Shown: one piece after another, positions 1 through 7,399 of the stretch
Position numbering within the stretch: position 1 is the first letter of the stretch
How the letters are laid out: each line of letters begins with the position of its first letter
Source of the DNA: a virus
DNA: 49,481 bases
Virus record (IMG/VR): IMGVR_UViG_3300018080_000243
Span: 1-49,481 of that record
Strand: one strand, 5' to 3'
Notes under the pieces: model-generated
Databases searched by the model: none
What the model saw: only the letters and a program-made list of their open reading frames with translations
What the model was told of the DNA's origin: nothing
Position numbers and translations under genes: made by a program

Positions 1-103
1 CGGTTGCATGGGAGGGCAGGCGTGTAATATTGCCGACGAACTACTCGCCGCGGAAGAGCGGCGGTTTGCCCAACCGCGCGGTCCGGCGAGTGACGAGGGG
101 TAG
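1..103 (+). CDS. 3' end of an open frame entering from the window edge
   Basis: A frame open from base 2 ends at the TAG of 101-103 and has no convincing start here; an ATG at 8 lacks a ribosome site. It is in phase with the frame leaving the right edge at 49481, so if the molecule is circular this is the C-terminus of that gene, together about 172 residues. The peptide carries an ELLAAEE motif that resembles the LLAAEE motif just before the right edge, so the whole protein would hold an internal repeat. Function unknown. Confidence 0.55.
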   Translation, partial: GCMGGQACNIADELLAAEERRFAQPRGPASDEG

Positions 104-106
104 GCG
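81..106 (+). repeat. 26-bp direct repeat, copy 1 (copy 2 at 290-315)
   Basis: Identical 26-base segments end two successive reading frames. Each encodes the C-terminus PASDEG, the TAG stop and the following GCG. The second copy also supplies the purine-rich GAGGGG just before the ATG at 316. This looks like duplication of a gene-junction cassette carrying stop and ribosome-binding signals. Confidence 0.85.
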
Positions 107-138
107 GAATCAGGGGTAGGTTGCATTGGAGGTAGGTG

Positions 139-312
139 ATGGCGGAAGACTGGCAATGTGGTGATTGTGCCTTGTGTGGGGTGAACCCGAACTTCGGTCC
201 GTGCGAAGCGGCCGAAAACGATCCAACGTTCTTTTGTCCGGCTCGTGAGCTGTACGGTTGGCCAGGCCCTAAAGAGCAAGAGGAGGCTAGTCCGGCGAGT
301 GACGAGGGGTAG
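139..312 (+). CDS. Small cysteine-rich protein (57 aa)
   Basis: The ATG at 139 follows a strong ribosome site (GGAGGTAGGTG). The product has a cysteine series C7, C10, C13, C22 and C34 with CxxCxxC spacing, suggesting a small metal-binding fold. Its last six residues (PASDEG) match the end of the preceding frame. The gene ends three bases before the ParB-domain gene and is probably in the same transcript. No family recognised. Confidence 0.6.
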   Translation: MAEDWQCGDCALCGVNPNFGPCEAAENDPTFFCPARELYGWPGPKEQEEASPASDEG

Positions 313-315
313 GCG

Positions 316-1188
316 ATGGAGTTGGAATATCATCCGCTGGCTGATGCCCTGCCGCTGATGGATGGCGACGAGTTCGAGGAGTTCGTCGCCGACATCCGGG
401 AGAACGGGCTGCGCGAACCGATCGTCGTGGCCCTCCACGAGGGTCAGGCGAAGATCGTAGACGGGCGCAACCGGCACCGGGCGTGCAAGCTGCTGGGAAT
501 CGAGCCGCGGCTGGTCAAACTCCCGGAAGCCCAGAACATCGCCGCCTACATCGTCTCGCAGAACATCATGCGGCGGCACCTTACGTCTTATCAGCGGGCC
601 ACGCTCGTCGCCAAGTTTCTCGGCGGGCGGCCCAACGTCCGTCTCCGCGAGCTGGCCGAGGCGGCGCAGGTCCACACGTCGACGGTCAGCCGCGCCCGCG
701 CCTTGGCTCAGGAGGACCCTGAGGCGGCGGAGCAGATACTCGAAGGGGAGACCCGGTACGAAACCGAGCGCAAGCGGCTGGACGCTGCGGAAAAAGCGGC
801 CCAAAAGACGGCGACGCCGCGCCGCCCGCCGGGGGTGTACGACGGTACGGGCGAACGCATCGCGCGCAAGGATGCGATCACCGACTTCACCCTCGGCGTC
901 CAGCGTCTCAATGATCTCGCCACGGCAATCATTGCGATCCGGACGAAAATCCAGCAGGGGGTGCGTGAGGGTTGGTCGGAGTTCGCGTTCCTCGACACAC
1001 AGCGTACGCTGAGCGACTTGGCCAACGCGAAAAGCGCTCTGAACTTCGCCCGCCCTTACGCCTTGTGCCCGTATTGCCGGCAGAAGGCGGAGCCCTGCAC
1101 CCATTGCCGACGCCGCGGCTGGCTGCCGGCGGACGTTTACGGCCGGCTGCCGCATGAGGATCAGCGGCCGAAGAAAGGAGGCGGATGA
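316..1188 (+). CDS. ParB/Srx-domain DNA-binding protein with C-terminal zinc motif
   Basis: The 290-residue product starts with a ParB/sulfiredoxin-like domain (about residues 1-85) carrying the signature GRNRHRA at 50-56, the nucleotide-binding loop of ParB-family CTPases and nucleases. A helix-turn-helix follows at about 110-130 (LRELAEAAQVHTSTVSRARA), as in ParB/KorB. The C-terminus has two CxxC pairs (C251, C254, C261, C264), a zinc-ribbon-like tail not typical of chromosomal ParB. Such proteins in phages act in partition, transcriptional control or as nucleases; which applies is not visible. The stop overlaps the next gene by four bases (ATGA), implying coupled translation with the helicase. 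A perfect bacterial parS site lies far away at 17524, but binding to it is only an inference. Confidence 0.8.
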   Translation: MELEYHPLADALPLMDGDEFEEFVADIRENGLREPIVVALHEGQAKIVDGRNRHRACKLLGIEPRLVKLPEAQNIAAYIVSQNIMRRHLTSYQRATLVAKFLGGRPNVRLRELAEAAQVHTSTVSRARALAQEDPEAAEQILEGETRYETERKRLDAAEKAAQKTATPRRPPGVYDGTGERIARKDAITDFTLGVQRLNDLATAIIAIRTKIQQGVREGWSEFAFLDTQRTLSDLANAKSALNFARPYALCPYCRQKAEPCTHCRRRGWLPADVYGRLPHEDQRPKKGGG

Positions 1189-2846
1189 TGAAACTGCGTG
1201 ACTATCAACAGACGGCGCTTGATGCGATCCACAACGAATTCGGCAACCACCGGCGGACGCTGCTCGTACTGCCGACGGGAACGGGCAAGACCGTGGTCTT
1301 CGCCAAGCTGCTCGAGGAGCTGGTCACCGACGATCAGCGCGGGCTGGTGGTGGCCCATCGCGAAGAGCTGATCGACCAGGCGGCGGACAAGATTCGCCGC
1401 GTAGCCCAGCTCAGCGTGGAAGTTGAAATGGCGGAGCGTTATGCGACCCGCGATCTGGGGGGGCTGCTGACGCCCGCGCAGGTCATCGTCTCGTCGATCC
1501 AGACGCAGTGCGCCGGCTGCCGTGGCCGGGGGCGTATGTCGCAGTTTTCGCCCCAGGATTTCGGCATCATGGTGATCGACGAAGCTCACCACAGCCCGGC
1601 CCGCACCTATCAGCGGACGATCGACTACTACACGCAGCATGAGCGCTTGCGCCTGCTGGGTGTCACCGCCACTCCGGACCGGGCGGACGAGCAGGCCCTC
1701 GGCCGGGTATTTGAGAGCGTCGCGATGGTCTACGAGATCGACGACGCGATCGGCGACGGCTGGCTGGTGCCCGTTCGCCAGCACACGATCGAAGTCCAGG
1801 ACCTGGACTTCTCCGGCATCCGGACCGTGGCCGGGGACCTGAACGCCGGGCAGCTCGCAAGCGTCATGGAATATGAAGCCACCCTGCACGGCGTTGCCCG
1901 CCCCACTTTCGAGATCAGTGACGGGCGCAAGACGCTGTTATTCGCCGCGTCCGTCGCGCACGCCGAGCGATTGTGCGAGATTTTCAACCGCGAGGTGCAC
2001 GACTGCGCCCGGTGGGTGTGCGGGAATACTCCGAAGGACGAACGCCGAAAGCTCTTCCGCGATTACCGGGACGGGAAGTTTTCGATTCTTTGTAACGTCG
2101 GGGTCGCGACCGAGGGGTTCGACGAGCCGGGGATCGAGGTCGTGGCCGTCGCCCGACCGACCAAGAGCCGGGCGCTTTACGCGCAGATGATCGGCCGGGG
2201 CACTCGCCCGCTGCCGGGAATAGTGGACGAGATCGAGGGCGATCGCAAGGACCGCATGGCGGCGATCGCCGCGAGTTCCAAGCAGCACTTGACGGTGCTG
2301 GACTTCGTCGGCAACTCCGGCCAGCATCAGCTTATAACGTCCGCGGACATCCTGGGCGGCAAGTTCGATGACGACGTTATCGCCCGCGCGACCAAAGCGA
2401 TCAAGAAGGCGGGGGCCGACGTGGACGTTTCGGAGGAGCTTCGCAAGGCGGCCCGCGAGCTGGCGGCGGAGGAGGAACAGGAGAGTCGCCGGCACATCCT
2501 GCCGAAGGTCAAGTACCGGTCCGAGGAGGTCGATCCGTTCAAGCTCTTTCAGGTCCGGCCCCGGCGCGTGCGTGGCTGGGACAAGGGGCGGGCGATCACC
2601 GACCGCCAGCGGGCATTCCTCGAGAAACGCGGGATCGACTGTGCGAAGCTGGACTTCACCAAGGCGTCGAGCTTGATCGGGGACCTGATCCGGCGAATGG
2701 ACGAGGGGCTCTGCACGTACAAGCAGGCCAGGCGGTTGCGCATGAACGGGGTCGACCCGCGGCGGTTGACGTTCCAAGAGGCGTCCGCCGAGATCACGAA
2801 GATCGCCGAGCGGCAGGGTTGGAATAAGAGCAGGAAGACCGGATGA
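1185..2846 (+). CDS. Superfamily 2 DEAH-box helicase
   Basis: The 553-residue product has the SF2 motifs in order: Walker A PTGTGKT (30-36), DEAH box (132-135), TAT (161-163), motif V region GVATEGFD (about 306-313) and motif VI QMIGRGTRP (334-342). It resembles the ResIII/RadD type of ATP-dependent DNA translocase or helicase used in recombination and repair. A CxxC pair (109-112, CAGC) precedes the DEAH box. The C-terminal 150 residues, rich in charged helices, are not recognised. It overlaps the ParB-domain gene by ATGA and the next gene by ATGA, so the three form a tight operon. It is not a DnaB-type replicative helicase. Confidence 0.92.
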   Translation: MMKLRDYQQTALDAIHNEFGNHRRTLLVLPTGTGKTVVFAKLLEELVTDDQRGLVVAHREELIDQAADKIRRVAQLSVEVEMAERYATRDLGGLLTPAQVIVSSIQTQCAGCRGRGRMSQFSPQDFGIMVIDEAHHSPARTYQRTIDYYTQHERLRLLGVTATPDRADEQALGRVFESVAMVYEIDDAIGDGWLVPVRQHTIEVQDLDFSGIRTVAGDLNAGQLASVMEYEATLHGVARPTFEISDGRKTLLFAASVAHAERLCEIFNREVHDCARWVCGNTPKDERRKLFRDYRDGKFSILCNVGVATEGFDEPGIEVVAVARPTKSRALYAQMIGRGTRPLPGIVDEIEGDRKDRMAAIAASSKQHLTVLDFVGNSGQHQLITSADILGGKFDDDVIARATKAIKKAGADVDVSEELRKAARELAAEEEQESRRHILPKVKYRSEEVDPFKLFQVRPRRVRGWDKGRAITDRQRAFLEKRGIDCAKLDFTKASSLIGDLIRRMDEGLCTYKQARRLRMNGVDPRRLTFQEASAEITKIAERQGWNKSRKTG

Positions 2847-3442
2847 GCTGGAAAGACGACCAATTAGGTCAGGATTTCGGCGAATACGCGACCTTGCACT
2901 TCGCCCTCGTGGCGGAGTACGAACAGGCGATGTTGTCCTACTTGTGGGACGATGCGACCCGCGGCGAGGCGCAGGAAGCGTGCCGAGTGCATCGCATCGG
3001 GCCCCAGACGTACGTCTACAAGCACAACCGCTGGCTGGCGGAGCGGGCGATGCGGGGGAGCTTCCCGGACGCGACGAGCTTGGCGCGAGCGAGCTGCGCG
3101 GCCGGCGACCCGATCTTCCCCATCCGGCCGTACAAGGAACCGTGGACAATTGAAGATATAGTCGAGAACCTGGCTCGCGACATCTACAACCATCTTGACC
3201 CCGACCGCCGGGCGTGCGTCTGCCGCTACTGCCCCGAGGACGTGGCCTGGGCGATCCAGGAGCTGGCCACACGCCGCAAGACGAGCCGGCGGTACCTGAA
3301 GATGGCAGAGCGGCTGATGAGCCGCGGAATCTGGCCGGACGACCCGGAACTGCGGCCAGACGAGAACTGGTGGACGGAGAAGATGAACCCCGGACGGTGG
3401 ACGGACCGGCTGATGGGAGAAAATTCTTCAGAAAGCCCTTGA
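2843..3442 (+). CDS. Unknown protein (199 aa), helicase operon
   Basis: Starts at an ATGA overlap with the helicase stop. The product is soluble and rich in tryptophan and charged residues, with a CVCRYC cluster (C125, C127, C130) that could bind metal. No family was recognised. It is the last gene before a 1.1-kb non-coding stretch; the stop codon lies inside the -35 element proposed for the structured RNA. Confidence 0.75.
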   Translation: MSWKDDQLGQDFGEYATLHFALVAEYEQAMLSYLWDDATRGEAQEACRVHRIGPQTYVYKHNRWLAERAMRGSFPDATSLARASCAAGDPIFPIRPYKEPWTIEDIVENLARDIYNHLDPDRRACVCRYCPEDVAWAIQELATRRKTSRRYLKMAERLMSRGIWPDDPELRPDENWWTEKMNPGRWTDRLMGENSSESP

Positions 3443-3467
3443 CCGCCGGGCGATCGTGTGGTAGGTT
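3439..3467 (+). promoter_or_regulatory. Candidate promoter of the structured RNA
   Basis: TTGACC (3439-3444, five of six consensus bases) is separated by 17 bp from TAGGTT (3462-3467, three of six). The predicted start, about seven bases downstream, falls at 3474, exactly the first paired base of the first long helix. This agreement supports it despite the weak -10. Confidence 0.5.
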
Positions 3468-3473
3468 GTAAGC

Positions 3474-4097
3474 AGCATGACAGAGAAGCATACCAATCAA
3501 AGCCTTCGCTCTCCGGCACCGTTAGGCTCTTGCCGTTCGCGCGGTATGCTGTCTGTCATGCTCCGGTGTCGGGGACCGAGGGCTTTGAATCTCTCCCGTG
3601 CTGCGTTTTGCTCGCAGGCTGGAGTCGATCACACTCTCTCCCGTCGATGCCCGCAATCGCCCCCGGAACCCTTCGCTCGTGGTTCGTTCAGGCTCCTAGG
3701 CGTGAACCGGGCATCGACGGGGGAGACCTCTTTGAACTCTTTTCGCGAGCCCCCCCGGTGGTTAGTCTTTGCCGGCCATCGAGGGGGCGCTGGCCTTTAC
3801 TCCCCGCCCGGGCCCAGCCCTCGCGGCGTCGTAATGGCGCCGTGTGCGCCCGGGCGGTGCTTGACTTTTAAGCCCCGTTCGGGAAGCAGATCGACCAGAC
3901 CAGATCTGACTTCGACACCCTTCCCGGTCAACCGTGCGGGGCTCGCGCGTCTTTCACCCTCCTACCCGCCCCTGGGAACCCAGACATGCCCAGGGGCGGG
4001 GCCTGAGTTTTCCGAGGCCGCATCATCCGCAATGAGAACCGTAGTTAAGAAGAGTGACGCCGGTTCGCCCGGACGATCGTGTGATGCGGCCTTTTTT
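3474..4097 (+). ncRNA. Candidate large structured non-coding RNA (~620 nt)
   Basis: This non-coding stretch is packed with long inverted repeats. Helix A: 3474-3494 with 3543-3562 (19 pairs, one small internal loop). Helix B: 3495-3520 with 3565-3590 (24 of 26 positions pair, three as G-U). Helix C: 3635-3653 with 3708-3726 (19 pairs, one G-U). Helix E: 3804-3813 with 3848-3857 (10). Nested arm F/G/H: 3871-3877 with 3937-3943, 3880-3886 with 3920-3926, and 3887-3892 with 3903-3908. Helix I: 3965-3976 with 3989-4000 (12). Closing terminator helix 4015-4025 with 4082-4092, then six Ts. Wobble pairs among the differences fit selection on RNA rather than DNA. A and B interlock and cannot both form fully. 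Size and complexity recall ROOL/GOLLD-type ornate phage RNAs, but no family identity is claimed. A frame open across it has an implausible composition. Confidence 0.65.
4015..4097 (+). terminator. Intrinsic terminator with a long-loop stem
   Basis: An 11-bp perfect stem (4015-4025 with 4082-4092, GGCCGCATCA against TGATGCGGCC plus an A-T pair) encloses 56 bases and is followed directly by six Ts (4092-4097). It would end the structured RNA. The large enclosed segment is unusual; the terminator at 47763 has almost the same layout. Confidence 0.6.
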
Positions 4098-4588
4098 AGA
4101 CGACAATGCGGTTTTGTAGCGACAGCGGTTCCGCAACGTTTTATCAAAAACCACGGCAAGAACGGCGCAAGACGACAGAATGCCAACCGCGGTTACGCCG
4201 CTGCGGGCGCCATGCTCCCAGCAGTTCCTCGCACTACACTACTAAATCCGGGCACTGCCACCCAGCAACCCGGTGGGCGACCAGGTGCGAGTCTTACAGG
4301 GAGAGCCAAGACTGACGACCTGAGGCACACCCCTGGTTCAATTTTCGTGGCCAACCTCGGAAATTGGCGAATGCCGCACGCAAATATAGGGCGTTTGCGT
4401 GTGGAAAATCGCACAGAACGTACAGCCTGTACACGACGGCCGTTACGGCTGTAACGTGTGGCACTGTACGGACTGGAGCAAGGGGGAGGAATCGAAGACG
4501 AATCGCCCCAGGTCGCCCAGAATGGGGGGCGGTCTGTGCCTGTCACCAGCACGGCGGACAAATTACAGATGCACTTTGACGAGGTAAC
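4098..4588 (+). other. Non-coding stretch with further inverted repeats
   Basis: No credible gene is seen. The stretch holds hairpin-forming repeats: AGTCTT/AAGACT with flanking CAGGT/ACCTG (about 4284-4322), a perfect 8-bp CACGCAAA/TTTGCGTG dyad (4377-4401) around TATAGG, and a cluster at 4419-4470 with outer CGTACA/TGTACG and interlocked inner stems (4421-4427 with 4447-4453; 4431-4435 with 4455-4459). It may be the leader of the RusA-led operon or a second structured RNA. Confidence 0.4.
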
Positions 4589-5050
4589 GTGATAGAGGCA
4601 AAAGTAAGGCGGGAGATGGATGTTTGGTTGCCGGGACGTGCAATTCCAAAGGGGTCGTGGCGGCACATTGGGGGGGGGCGTTTGATACCGGATTCGCTTG
4701 GGCTACGCGAGTGGGAAACGCGGGTTCGGGCTGCTTTGGCCGCTTGGTCTCCGGCGATAGAGCCCAGTACGAGGGCGTTTATTCTCACGGCAGAGTTTTA
4801 TTTTCGTCGGCCGAAGGCCCATTTCAACGCACGTGGGGAGCTGCGGGCGAAATACGCCGAACACCACGACTTCCGCCCAGTGGGCCCGGATGTCGACAAG
4901 CTTCTACGGGCCATCTGTGACGCCGCCTCGGGCGTGGTCTACGTCGACGATCGGCAGGTGGTACAAGTGACGGCAACAAAATACTGGCGGAGAACCCGCG
5001 AAGGAGTGGAGGGTATGCTCCTACGGATTGAGGAGTTGGAGGGGCCGTGA
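4589..5050 (+). CDS. rusA: RusA-family Holliday junction resolvase
   Basis: The 153-residue product has the RusA signature: GPDVDK (99-104) and VVYVDDRQV (116-124) hold the acidic residues (D101, D103, D120/D121) that correspond to the metal-binding catalytic aspartates of RusA. The enzyme cuts four-way junctions as a dimer, resolving recombination or replication intermediates before packaging. GTG at 4589 is taken as start because GAGG lies seven bases upstream; an ATG at 4616 is the alternative. It sits behind the structured RNA region and ahead of the primase group, fitting a role in replication. Confidence 0.88.
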   Translation: MIEAKVRREMDVWLPGRAIPKGSWRHIGGGRLIPDSLGLREWETRVRAALAAWSPAIEPSTRAFILTAEFYFRRPKAHFNARGELRAKYAEHHDFRPVGPDVDKLLRAICDAASGVVYVDDRQVVQVTATKYWRRTREGVEGMLLRIEELEGP

Positions 5051-5079
5051 GCGCCCAAAATGTACACCTTTAACCACCT

Positions 5080-6075
5080 ATGACCACCAATATCCACCCC
5101 GACGACGGATGTGCGATGCTCAACGTGTCGAAGCCTTTGCCCGATCGAGAGTTCATCCGCCGGTTGCGGGCGATCATGCCGACCGACGGTCCGCGGCTGC
5201 CGATCGTAGCCGGCGGCGGGAACTGGGGGCCGGGTTGGGAAATCTCGAACCAGGCCCATTGGACTTATGCCCGGCGGGTGTTCGGGCTGGTGATTGACCA
5301 GTTGGACGTCTCGTCCACAACGCACGCGGCGTTCAAGCTGGCGATCGAAGCGGGGGCGAAGCCTTTCGTGCGGCTAACCTTCGGGGGGATGGATCGCGTC
5401 TTGAGCATCTCGGACTTGACTGGGGGCCCAATCTTCGCTCGCGAGCTGGCGGGCGACGCAGCGTTCCTCGCGGATTGCGCAACAGTTGCCGAGTGCTGCG
5501 GCGGGTCGATCTACGCGGTGATTCTGGACGGTACGCGAATATCTCGGCGCGTGAACACCAAGGACAATGAGGTGCTCTGGCTGGCCGGACGCAGGCTCCA
5601 GATGATGATCCGAGCGGTGCTGGGCGACGACGTGCTTATCATCGGGTACCCGCACCATCCGCATCGAGCACATTGGGCGTTCAGCGATCGCCCGGGGGCG
5701 CGGGGGGCGCTGTTCGGGTACGCGACCGACAGTTACTATCCCTCGGTGCCGGCCGACGACGCCGAGCCCCATCGCACGCTGCGCAATCTGCTCTGGTTTT
5801 GCCGCGGGCGGGGGCTGTCCGGGTCGCTGCTGTTCACGCGCTTCGGGCAGGGCTGGGGCAACGGGCCCGGGGGGTGGAGTGCCGATCTGCGTTACCCACT
5901 GCACGAGACGCGGGACTTCGCCAAGCTGCTATTGTGTGACGACGAGTTCCGCGATGTGGAGCTTCTGGTCGATCAGTCGGCGTTCAGCCCGGCGGCGATG
6001 ACGTGGTCGCGTCATTTCCTCGCTTACGCCGCGGAGTGGGCGCGGATTCACGGGGTTTCGGATGCGGGACTTTGA
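5080..6075 (+). CDS. Unknown protein, TIM-barrel-like (331 aa)
   Basis: No family recognised with confidence. The sequence alternates predicted hydrophobic strands and helices with acidic residues at strand ends (AVILDGTR, DVLIIGY, GYATDSYYP, GSLLFTRFGQGW, VELLVDQ), a pattern seen in TIM barrels including glycoside hydrolases. There is no signal peptide. It lies between the resolvase and the primase and overlaps the primase start by 14 bases, so it is expressed with replication genes. It could be an enzyme on nucleotides, sugars or nucleic acid; nothing decides this. Confidence 0.75.
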   Translation: MTTNIHPDDGCAMLNVSKPLPDREFIRRLRAIMPTDGPRLPIVAGGGNWGPGWEISNQAHWTYARRVFGLVIDQLDVSSTTHAAFKLAIEAGAKPFVRLTFGGMDRVLSISDLTGGPIFARELAGDAAFLADCATVAECCGGSIYAVILDGTRISRRVNTKDNEVLWLAGRRLQMMIRAVLGDDVLIIGYPHHPHRAHWAFSDRPGARGALFGYATDSYYPSVPADDAEPHRTLRNLLWFCRGRGLSGSLLFTRFGQGWGNGPGGWSADLRYPLHETRDFAKLLLCDDEFRDVELLVDQSAFSPAAMTWSRHFLAYAAEWARIHGVSDAGL

Positions 6076-7384
6076 ACTCAAGAAAAGGCAGATCGTCGAG
6101 CGCGTCGATCTCGTGGCCCTCGCATCGGAAGACGTGCGGATGAAGCGAAGCGGGCGGCGCTGGGTAGGGCTTTGCCCGTTTCACGCGGAGAAGACGCCGT
6201 CGTTCGTCGTCAGTCAGGACGTGGGACTGTTCAAATGTTTCGGCTGCGGGAAGGGCGGGGACGTGTTCTCCTACGTCCAGGCCCGCGAGAACGTCAGCTT
6301 CATGGAAGCGATGCGAATACTGGCCGATCGGGCCGGCGTGAAGCTCGACGAGGCCCCCTCCGGCAGTTCCGGGGAGCCTGACCGAGTGGAGCTGGCGAAG
6401 GTCAACGCCTGGGCCCTGACGTTTTTCCGCTCCAACCTGTTGAATGGCGCCGCCGGGCGTCACGCCCGCGCCTATCTTCAAAGTCGCGGAATATCCGAGG
6501 CGATCGCCGAACGGTTCAATCTCGGGCTGGCGACCGATGGGGGGCAGAGTCTGAGGGATGCCGCCGGGCGCGCGAGGATCACCTTCCCGCTGCTCCACGC
6601 CGCCGACCTGGTTCGCGCCGATGGCTCCAATCGAGTTTACCCCACGTTTCGCAATCGTCTGATGTTTCCGATCCGGGATGCTACCGGGCGGGTGGTGGGG
6701 TTCGGGGGCCGGACTCTGGTGGGCGATCAAGCCAAGTATCTGAACACCCGGCAGAATGCGCTCTTCGACAAAGGCCGCGGGCTGTACGGTATCGAGCTGG
6801 CGCGTCAGGCGATTGCGCAGTGCGGGCGGGCGGTGGTCGTTGAGGGCTATACCGATTGTATCGCTGCCCACCAAGCGGGCTGCAAGGAGACCGTGGCGTC
6901 GCTCGGGACGGCGATGACCGCAGCCCAAGTCGACCTGCTGCACCGTTACAGTGACCAGCTTATCCTGCTCTTCGATTCGGACAAGGCCGGTGAAGCGGCG
7001 GCGGAGCGGGCGATCGTAGTGGCCGTGCCTCGCGGCGTGCACGTCCGGTTGGCCCGCATCCCGTCGGGCAAGGACCCCGACGAATTCCTCAGGAGTGCCG
7101 GAGCGGCGGGGTTTTGTGGACTGTTGGACGCCGCGGTTGACGCCCTCGAATTCAAATGGGGCCGGCTTCAGGCACAGTTCGCGGCCCACGCTTCCGACGG
7201 TGCGCACCGGGCGGCGCATCTGGAGTTCCTTCGGCTGGTGGGCACGGCTCTCGCCGGGGGAGACGAGATTCAAACGGGACTGGTGGCCAACCGAGTAGCG
7301 CGACTGGTCGGGCTCGACGGCCGCGAGGTTTATCGCCTGATGACGCGATTGCGGCACAATACCCCGCGCTCCTCACCCCAATAA
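6062..7384 (+). CDS. dnaG: DnaG-type DNA primase
   Basis: The 440-residue protein has a CHC2 zinc-binding domain (C38, H41, C59, C62 in LCPFH and CFGCG), the RNA polymerase core (about 110-250) and a Toprim domain with VEGYTD (E261) and DSDKAG (D305, D307). It makes RNA primers for DNA synthesis. It is shorter than chromosomal DnaG (about 580-600 residues) and the C-terminal helicase-binding domain appears reduced. No DnaB-type helicase or DNA polymerase was recognised in the window, so it probably works with host replisome parts. It ends the rightward early arm, tail to tail with the leftward arm. Confidence 0.95.
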   Translation: MRDFELKKRQIVERVDLVALASEDVRMKRSGRRWVGLCPFHAEKTPSFVVSQDVGLFKCFGCGKGGDVFSYVQARENVSFMEAMRILADRAGVKLDEAPSGSSGEPDRVELAKVNAWALTFFRSNLLNGAAGRHARAYLQSRGISEAIAERFNLGLATDGGQSLRDAAGRARITFPLLHAADLVRADGSNRVYPTFRNRLMFPIRDATGRVVGFGGRTLVGDQAKYLNTRQNALFDKGRGLYGIELARQAIAQCGRAVVVEGYTDCIAAHQAGCKETVASLGTAMTAAQVDLLHRYSDQLILLFDSDKAGEAAAERAIVVAVPRGVHVRLARIPSGKDPDEFLRSAGAAGFCGLLDAAVDALEFKWGRLQAQFAAHASDGAHRAAHLEFLRLVGTALAGGDEIQTGLVANRVARLVGLDGREVYRLMTRLRHNTPRSSPQ

Positions 7385-7399
7385 CCCTGATTGTAGGAC

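Noticed and set aside
1938-3500. 520-codon frame on the minus strand
   Set aside because: Antisense shadow of the helicase and its neighbour, which have clear motifs and coupled starts.
4280-4350. tRNA suggested by a GGTTCAA segment at about 4334
   Set aside because: No matching T-stem or acceptor stem around it.
3477-4454. A 325-codon frame open through the structured RNA region
   Set aside because: Residues are dominated by R, S, P and G, there is no ribosome site at the start, and the frame crosses long inverted repeats and a terminator; GC-rich DNA often lacks stops by chance.
3474-4588. Group I or group II intron
   Set aside because: Flanking genes are intact, no intron-encoded protein is present and no domain V-like or P7-like core was recognised by eye.
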